From positions 1-12,982 of the forward strand of contig JAUCCO010000099.1 in the NCBI GenBank assembly GCA_034676125.1: DNA of 12,982 nucleotides, read 5' to 3'. The DNA comes from UBA6183 sp034676125. Lineage in GTDB: Bacteria > Bacteroidota > Bacteroidia > UKL13-3. Under the pieces are notes generated by a model that saw only the letters and a program-made list of their open reading frames with translations, did no database searches and was not told where the DNA came from. Of the stretch, positions 7,842-12,982 are shown piece by piece (within the stretch, counting starts at the first letter, position 1; every line of letters begins with the position of its first letter). A program made the position numbers and the translations under genes.

Positions 7842-9052
7842 AAAAAAGCAAACTAATATATTTTTTAATTCTACCCATATTTTTATTCTTAAGCACTAAT
7901 TTATATGCTCAGAGTAAATATTGGGATCGTATTGTACATATCATAACAAGAGAATACCATGCTACTGAATTTTTAATAAAGGTATGCATTGTATTATTAG
8001 TGCTTTTTGTGCTATTATTCTTTGGGTTTTTTGTTACACTTATGGTTGCTAGGTCAAAGCATAAATATGATGACGCTTACGAGAAAAACATCAAAGAAAA
8101 ATACGAGCTTTTGTTAACAGGTATTATATTTAATACCGAAGAGGAGATGGAAGACCAAGAGTGGATTCTATCTAAAAAACGTGTTATAAACCATTTTAAA
8201 AAAAGGTACTTAAAAAAGCGTATCAATAAAAAATACCTCCGAGAATTAATTGTACTTATGTATAAAAATTTTTCGGGTACATCGGCAGATGTGCTTAAAA
8301 ATTTATACCTAGATTTAAAGCTTCAGAAGGAGGCTATTCGAGAGTTGAACTCTCCAGATTGGGGCACGCAAGCCAATGCAATAAAAGAGCTTGCAGAGTT
8401 AAATATTGTACAAGCCAAGAAAAAAATTAAAAGAAAAACTTTTCACGAAAACCACATACTTCGACTAGAAGCACAAGTTGCAATCTTAACAATGGAAGAA
8501 GTAGATCCATTTTCATTTTTAGATAAAGATAAAAACTATTTAACAGAGTGGCATCAAGTTAATCTTTCGCGTATGATTGATAAAATTAGTCGTGAAAAAT
8601 TACCAAACTTTAGCCGTTGGTTTAACTCATCAAATGATAGTATTGTGCAGTTTAGTATTAAAATGACTTTACAGTACGATCAGTTTGAAAGTATTCAAGA
8701 TTTAATTGGTTTACTTCAACATAAAACACAGGTTATTGTAGGCGAAGCTGCATATGTTTTGGGAGAATTTTCTGCCACAGATGCACAACTAAATTTAATA
8801 AGTGTTTACCGAGATGCCACCAACGAAGTAAAACTAAAAATATTAACAGCCTTGGGCAAGTGTGGCACATCTGAAGTGGTTCCTTTTTTACAACAACAGT
8901 TAGTGCAAAATGATATAAGTATTGCTATGGAAGCAGGTAAAGCACTTTTATTCTTGGGCGATGAGGGCATTAATGTGCTTAAGGCCGAAACCAATTCTAT
9001 ACTTTTTGGAGTGGGAAGTATTTGCAAACATTTACTTGACGAAAGGATTTAA
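7838..9052 (+). CDS. Membrane-anchored HEAT-repeat protein with signal peptide
   Basis: The protein has 404 residues. It starts with GTG inside the stop region of the receiver gene (GTGA overlap); the signal peptide begins immediately after, which supports this start. Residues 1-24 are a signal peptide with a probable cut before Gln25. A short exported stretch (25-45) is followed by one strong membrane helix (about 46-71), and positive residues after it (ARSKHK) place the remaining 330 residues in the cytoplasm. Residues about 160-400 are repeated helix pairs of HEAT type, clearest at 286-400 (VGEAAYVLGEF at 301-311, VKLKILTALGKCG at 331-343, IAMEAGKALLFLGDEG at 362-377). HEAT repeats are protein-binding scaffolds. 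Position between a lone receiver and a membrane glycosyltransferase suggests that it joins the two; this is inference. No enzyme motif is seen. Confidence 0.82.
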   Translation: MKKSKLIYFLILPIFLFLSTNLYAQSKYWDRIVHIITREYHATEFLIKVCIVLLVLFVLLFFGFFVTLMVARSKHKYDDAYEKNIKEKYELLLTGIIFNTEEEMEDQEWILSKKRVINHFKKRYLKKRINKKYLRELIVLMYKNFSGTSADVLKNLYLDLKLQKEAIRELNSPDWGTQANAIKELAELNIVQAKKKIKRKTFHENHILRLEAQVAILTMEEVDPFSFLDKDKNYLTEWHQVNLSRMIDKISREKLPNFSRWFNSSNDSIVQFSIKMTLQYDQFESIQDLIGLLQHKTQVIVGEAAYVLGEFSATDAQLNLISVYRDATNEVKLKILTALGKCGTSEVVPFLQQQLVQNDISIAMEAGKALLFLGDEGINVLKAETNSILFGVGSICKHLLDERI

Positions 9053-9055
9053 ACT

Positions 9056-10489
9056 ATGCTGCACCAAACAATCGAATTTTTAAATACTGCTATATTCTTC
9101 TATGCAATATCAGTAAGTTCTGCTTATGTTATTTTAGCAATATTAAGTGCTAGGGCATTGGCTGTGTATATGCGTAAAAATGTATTTATTGATTATAATG
9201 TAATCCTAACTTCTCCTTATGCACCTTCGGTTTCGATAATAGCACCAGCCTATAATGAAGAGAAAACTATTGCAGAAAACATACGCTCATTATTAAGTAT
9301 ACACTATAATAATTTTGAAGTAATTATTGTTAATGATGGAAGTAAGGATAATACCCTTCAAAGTATGATTGATGCATATAGCTTGCAAAAAGTAGACTTT
9401 TTTGTTAATGAACAAATTAAATCCAAAAGCATAAAAGGAGTTTACAAATCAACCAATAAAGCATACCGCAAGTTAGTAATAGTTGATAAAGATAATGGTG
9501 GGAAAGCTGATGCGCTTAATGCAGGTATTAATATTTCGCAATTTGATTTGATTACTTGTATAGATGTGGATTGTATTTTAGAGCAAGATGCAGTACTAAA
9601 AATGGTAAAGCCATTTATGGAAGAAAAAGAGCATGTGATAGCAACTGGTGGTGTCATTAGAATTGCAAACTCGTGCGATATAGAAGACGGAATGTTAATG
9701 ACAGCAAGAGTGCCAAAAGGATTGATTCCTAGGTTTCAGGTTATTGAATATTTGCGTGCTTTTTTACTTGGGCGAATGGCTTGGAGCAAACTAAATGGCC
9801 TACTTTTAATTAGTGGCGCACTTGGGTTTTTTGATAAGAAAGTAGTAATTGCTTGTGGTGGTTATAACCACGATACAGTAGGAGAGGATATGGAATTAGT
9901 GGTGCGTATGAGGCGCTACATGGCTGATAATAAAAGATCGTACAAAGTGGTATACATTCCAGACCCGTTATGTTGGACAGAAGCTCCAGATGATTATAAA
10001 ATTTTGGGTAGGCAACGTAACCGTTGGATGCGTGGTACCATCGAAACACTTTTAATGCATAAGAAATTATTTTTTAACCCTAAATATGGTTTGTTAGGCA
10101 TGTTAAGCTATCCTTTTTGGTTGTTTTTTGAGTGGATGGCTCCAATTATAGAATTTCTAGGACTCATTTATTTTTTTGTATTGATATTTTTAGGTTACAG
10201 TAATTGGCATTTCTTTTTAATACTTTTTGCAACGGTTTACTTTTTTGCAATTACCATTTCGGTTTTATCATTGGTATACGAAGAGTTTAGTTACAGGCAA
10301 TACAGTAAGCACACCGATATTTTAAAACTAATTGGCACAGCCATGCTCGAGCCGCTTATTTATCATCCACGCACTGTTTGGTGGGGATTAAAAGGTAACT
10401 TAGATATTATGCAAGGCAAAAAAGCTTGGGGTGATATGACCCGTAAAGGATTCGCTAACCCCGAAATAAAACCTAAAGAGCCACAATAG
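9056..10489 (+). CDS. Processive family 2 glycosyltransferase (polysaccharide synthase, PgaC/BcsA-like core)
   Basis: The protein has 477 residues. One membrane segment (about 11-36) precedes a cytoplasmic GT-A domain with the full set of processive GT2 motifs: IIAPAYNEEKT (61-71), D94 in VNDGS, the DVD triad at 170-172, GED at 276-278 as the general-base region, and QRNRW at 320-324 (QxxRW). Two or three membrane segments follow (about 345-381 and 384-408), which would form the glycan channel. Such enzymes polymerise UDP-sugars and extrude the chain across the inner membrane. There is no PilZ domain after the channel; the tail of about 70 residues is too short, so control by c-di-GMP through this subunit is unlikely. 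The gene starts 3 bases after the HEAT-repeat gene. The sugar (glucose, GlcNAc or other) cannot be told from these motifs. Confidence 0.9.
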   Translation: MLHQTIEFLNTAIFFYAISVSSAYVILAILSARALAVYMRKNVFIDYNVILTSPYAPSVSIIAPAYNEEKTIAENIRSLLSIHYNNFEVIIVNDGSKDNTLQSMIDAYSLQKVDFFVNEQIKSKSIKGVYKSTNKAYRKLVIVDKDNGGKADALNAGINISQFDLITCIDVDCILEQDAVLKMVKPFMEEKEHVIATGGVIRIANSCDIEDGMLMTARVPKGLIPRFQVIEYLRAFLLGRMAWSKLNGLLLISGALGFFDKKVVIACGGYNHDTVGEDMELVVRMRRYMADNKRSYKVVYIPDPLCWTEAPDDYKILGRQRNRWMRGTIETLLMHKKLFFNPKYGLLGMLSYPFWLFFEWMAPIIEFLGLIYFFVLIFLGYSNWHFFLILFATVYFFAITISVLSLVYEEFSYRQYSKHTDILKLIGTAMLEPLIYHPRTVWWGLKGNLDIMQGKKAWGDMTRKGFANPEIKPKEPQ

Positions 10490-10522
10490 TAAGTAGCATT
10501 TTATACTTTGGCTATTTTGGTG

Positions 10523-10530
10523 TAATTTGC
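10523..10530 (+). promoter_or_regulatory. Possible -7 box (TAATTTGC) for metG
   Basis: TAATTTGC resembles the Bacteroidota -7 consensus TAnnTTTG with the spacer one base short. It ends 11 bases before the ATG at 10542, so transcription from it would give a leader of only a few bases. A second similar string (TACTTTG) lies at 10504-10510. The TTG within 10527-10529 belongs to this box and is unlikely to be a start codon. No convincing -33 element at normal spacing is visible, so this is tentative. Confidence 0.4.
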
Positions 10531-10541
10531 TACCCATTTTT

Positions 10542-12626
10542 ATGAGCAAAGAACCCAAACGTTATTTAGTTACAGCAGCATTGCCTTATGCTAATGGCCC
10601 TGTGCATATAGGCCACTTGGCTGGCTGTTATTTACCTGCCGATATTTATGTGCGCTATTTAAAGGCACAAGGAAAAGATGTTGTATTTATTTGTGGTAGC
10701 GATGAGCATGGTGTGCCCATTACCATTAAAGCCAAAAAAGAAGGCATTACCCCTCAGCAAGTAGTTGATAAATATGATGGGATAATGAAAAATGCTTTTA
10801 AAGATTTTGGTATTGATTTTACATACTACGGTCGAACTTCATCTAAAACCCATAGCGAAACTGCACAAGATTTTTTTAAGAATTTATACCAAAAAGGTGT
10901 TTTTAAAGAAGAAGTTACCCAACAGTATTATGATGAAGAAACCAAACAGTTTTTAGCCGATAGATACATTACCGGAACTTGCCCAAGATGTGGTAATACC
11001 AATGCCTATGGCGACCAATGCGAAAAATGTGGAACCAGCCTTAATCCTACCGATTTAATTAATCCAAAATCGGCATTAAGTGGGGCTGCTCCTGTTTTAA
11101 AAGAAACCAAAAATTGGTTTTTGCCAATGGACGATATTCAGCAAAGCGAACAGTTTCAAACCTATATTAAACGATTTGATAATTGGAAAAGCAACATCAA
11201 AGGACAATGCCAAAGTTGGTTAACAGAAGGTCTTCATCCACGTGCCATGACCCGCGATTTAGATTGGGGAGTTCCTGTGCCAATTGATGGTGCTACTGGT
11301 AAAGTTTTATATGTTTGGTTTGATGCGCCAATTGGTTATATAAGTGCTACCAAAGAGTATTTTAAGGGTAGTGCCGAATGGGAAAAATATTGGAAAGATG
11401 ATGAAACTGCTTTGGTGCATTTTATCGGAAAAGACAACATTGTTTTTCATGCCATCATTTTTCCAATGATGTTAATGACGCATGGCGAATTTATTTTGCC
11501 AACCAATATTCCTGCCAACGAGTTTTTGAATTTAGAAGGCGATAAAATTTCTACTTCGCGCAATTGGGCGGTGTGGTTACACGAGTATTTAATTGATTTT
11601 GCTGATAGGCAAGATGAATTAAGATATGTACTTACCAGCATTGCTCCCGAAACCAAAGACAGTGAGTTTACTTGGAAAGATTATCAAACAAGGGTTAATA
11701 GCGAGTTGGTAAGTATTTTTGGCAATTTTGTAAACCGAGTGTTGGTATTAAGCAACAAATATTACAATGGTGTAGTACCAAGTAATAGCGGTATTTTACA
11801 TGATGAAAAATTAAACGCAGCCCGAACTTTATGTTTTGATAATGTGGCACAAAGTTTAAAAAACATGTGTCAAAATTTAGATGCAATAAAACTACGTGAT
11901 GCACAAAACGAATTTATAAATGCTGCTCGAGCTGGTAACAAATATTTAGCTGATGCCGAACCTTGGAAACTATTTAAAACAGACGAAGAACAGGTAAAGG
12001 TTATTATGTTTGATGCGTTACAAATTTGTGCTAAACTGGCTATTGCTGCCGAACCATTTTTGCCACACACAGCAATAAAATTAAAGGCAATGTTAAATGC
12101 CCCTCAGTTAAATTGGAGTAATTTATTTAGCGATGTTATTTTACCAAGTAATCATCAACTAAATCCTGCTGAAATTTTATACAAGCAGGTTGAAGATGCT
12201 GATATAGAAAAACAATTAGCCCGATTACAAAACATAAAAAAAGATAACAAAACATCATTAAAACAAAACAATACAACCCTAACCTTACAAGAGGTAAAAG
12301 CAGATATTGTGTATGATGATTTTGATAAAATAGATTTACGTGTAGGTAAGGTTTTATCAGCCGAGAGGGTTCCTAAAGCCGATAAATTATTAATACTTAA
12401 AGTAGATTTAGGTTTTGAACAACGCACCATTTTAAGTGGCATTGCCGAGTATTATAAACCCGAAGAGCTGGTTGGCAAATTGGTAACAGTTGTGGCAAAT
12501 TTAGCTCCTCGTAAAATTAGAGGTATAGAAAGCCAAGGCATGTTATTAATGGCCGGAAACGATTTTGGTAAACTATATAGCGTAGGTCCGGAGTTGGATA
12601 TTGAGCCAGGAAGTGTAGTAAAATAG
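10542..12626 (+). CDS. metG: Methionyl-tRNA synthetase with C-terminal tRNA-binding domain
   Basis: The protein has 694 residues from the ATG at 10542. It attaches methionine to initiator and elongator tRNA-Met in the cytoplasm. A class I catalytic core carries HIGH at 22-25 (VHIGHLAG), CGSDEHG at 51-57, a four-Cys zinc knuckle (C147, C150, C160, C163), WFDAPIGY at 259-266, and KISTS at 335-339, the family's form of the KMSKS loop. An anticodon-binding helical region follows (about 375-560). The end (about 592-694) is the OB-fold tRNA-binding/dimerisation domain (IDLRVGKV, 597-604; LAPRKIRGIESQGM, 654-667). Length and domain order match E. coli MetG (677 residues). The frame stays open to a TTG at 10527, which would add five residues, but that TTG lies in a promoter-like box and the protein is normal from Met10542. 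This is a housekeeping gene, probably functionally unrelated to the block before it. Confidence 0.95.
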   Translation: MSKEPKRYLVTAALPYANGPVHIGHLAGCYLPADIYVRYLKAQGKDVVFICGSDEHGVPITIKAKKEGITPQQVVDKYDGIMKNAFKDFGIDFTYYGRTSSKTHSETAQDFFKNLYQKGVFKEEVTQQYYDEETKQFLADRYITGTCPRCGNTNAYGDQCEKCGTSLNPTDLINPKSALSGAAPVLKETKNWFLPMDDIQQSEQFQTYIKRFDNWKSNIKGQCQSWLTEGLHPRAMTRDLDWGVPVPIDGATGKVLYVWFDAPIGYISATKEYFKGSAEWEKYWKDDETALVHFIGKDNIVFHAIIFPMMLMTHGEFILPTNIPANEFLNLEGDKISTSRNWAVWLHEYLIDFADRQDELRYVLTSIAPETKDSEFTWKDYQTRVNSELVSIFGNFVNRVLVLSNKYYNGVVPSNSGILHDEKLNAARTLCFDNVAQSLKNMCQNLDAIKLRDAQNEFINAARAGNKYLADAEPWKLFKTDEEQVKVIMFDALQICAKLAIAAEPFLPHTAIKLKAMLNAPQLNWSNLFSDVILPSNHQLNPAEILYKQVEDADIEKQLARLQNIKKDNKTSLKQNNTTLTLQEVKADIVYDDFDKIDLRVGKVLSAERVPKADKLLILKVDLGFEQRTILSGIAEYYKPEELVGKLVTVVANLAPRKIRGIESQGMLLMAGNDFGKLYSVGPELDIEPGSVVK

Positions 12627-12651
12627 TATCTTGACTAAATTAGTACCAATA

Positions 12652-12687
12652 AAAAAACCTCATGAAAAACTATTCATGAGGTTTTTT
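12652..12687. terminator. Strong bidirectional intrinsic terminator
   Basis: A perfect 15-bp stem (12652-12666 with 12673-12687) closes a 6-base loop. The core is CCTCATGAA/TTCATGAGG, flanked by an A-run on the left and a T-run on the right, so it can end transcription on both strands. It lies 25 bases after the metG stop and about 22 bases past the stop of the - strand gene, as expected between convergent genes. Confidence 0.9.
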
Positions 12688-12709
12688 ATTTTAAAATATT
12701 GAGCTTAAC

Positions 12710-12943
12710 TTATAAGTTTAATTTGATGCCTGACAAAAACACTAAATTATATACAAGGTCTTTTTGATGCCAATTATCTATTTGAAGAAAGTGTTTTTGA
12801 ATAGTGAAGTCTAGTTCTATGTCTTTTTTTAGTTGATAGGATATACCCATTAATATACCCCAATCATATTTATTGAGCCTTTTATAAAGGCTATTGTAGT
12901 TAATCTCGTAGGCAATATTATATTCTGTCCTGACTTGTCCGGC
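12710..12943 (-). pseudogene. C-terminal part of a probable outer-membrane beta-barrel protein, frame interrupted near 12945
   Basis: Read on the - strand, the frame ending at the TAA at 12712-12710 is open for 77 codons back to an in-frame TGA at 12946-12944. The translation alternates polar and hydrophobic/aromatic residues in strand-length pieces with short turns: YNIAYEINYNSL, WGILMGISYQLKKDIELDFT, LVYNLVFLSGIKLNL at the end. This is the pattern of barrel strands in Bacteroidota outer-membrane proteins. No start codon in a plausible context is present, and a barrel this short is unlikely, so the upstream part is missing. The cut may come from an insertion at about 12926-12945, from a frameshift, or from sequence error at the window end. 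No specific family can be named. Confidence 0.5.
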
Positions 12944-12982
12944 TCACTTTTCTTGTATTTTCAACAAGCTGAAAACATGCTA
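12926..12982. mobile_element. Possible end of an insertion sequence at the right edge
   Basis: At about 12926 the barrel-like reading stops making sense and the DNA changes character. The junction starts TGTCCTGACTTGTCCGGC, which begins with TG and holds a TGTCC direct repeat, as some IS termini do, and the base composition is less AT-rich than the rest of the window. A - strand frame there is open from the window end to a TAA at about 12922 and could be the tail of a transposase, but it is too short to identify. No inverted repeat partner or target duplication can be seen because the window ends. Tentative. Confidence 0.3.

Noticed and set aside
8806..9027. - strand open frame opposite the end of the HEAT-repeat gene
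   Set aside because: It is fully inside a gene with clear repeat structure. Its Ser/Lys/Pro-rich translation shows no domain.
10527..10541. TTG at 10527 as the start of metG
   Set aside because: It lies inside a promoter-like box, and the ATG 15 bases later gives a normal MetG N-terminus.
11447..12442. - strand open frames opposite metG (11447-11656, 11695-11904, 11870-12070, 12155-12442)
   Set aside because: They are opposite a strongly conserved housekeeping gene; no motifs, no start context.
1..12982. CRISPR array, tRNA or rRNA genes, riboswitch
   Set aside because: I saw no regularly spaced direct repeats and no tRNA or rRNA sequence. Gaps are too short for most riboswitches, and the one 219-base gap has no recognisable riboswitch core.

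Overview
The window looks like chromosomal DNA from a member of the Bacteroidota. It is AT-rich, shows little sign of Shine-Dalgarno sequences, and has Bacteroidota-style -7 boxes (TAnnTTTG-like) placed almost directly on start codons. Its exported proteins have signal peptides ending in Ala-Gln, and an outer-membrane barrel ends in Phe. The genus cannot be read from the sequence. Almost everything is coded on the + strand.

Layout: (1) Bases 1-1910 hold the C-terminal end of an MscS-type mechanosensitive channel, overlapped by 4 bp by an APC-family permease with an extra C-terminal soluble domain. (2) Bases 1911-2129 are a gene-free gap ending in a promoter for a practically leaderless GTG-start gene. 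(3) Bases 2130-3347 encode a HI0933/YhiN-type flavoprotein. (4) Bases 3386-10489 are a very tight block of six genes: a LtaS-like membrane phosphotransferase/sulfatase-fold protein with a C-terminal TPR tail, a YaiO-type TPR plus beta-barrel outer-membrane protein, an HPt domain protein, a single-domain response regulator, a membrane-anchored HEAT-repeat protein, and a processive family 2 glycosyltransferase. (5) Bases 10542-12626 encode methionyl-tRNA synthetase, followed by a strong two-way terminator. (6) Bases 12710-12982 hold, on the - strand, the C-terminal part of a probable outer-membrane barrel protein. Its frame closes near 12945, next to sequence that may be the end of a mobile element.

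The most interesting part is the six-gene block. My inference is that it encodes a synthase-dependent exopolysaccharide system. The glycosyltransferase would polymerise and push out a glycan, the YaiO barrel would pass it through the outer membrane, and the LtaS-like enzyme would decorate it or another envelope glycan in the periplasm. The HPt/receiver pair lacks a kinase and a DNA-binding output, so it would set activity after translation, perhaps through the cytoplasmic HEAT domain. Each family is recognisable. The combined function is not demonstrated by the sequence.
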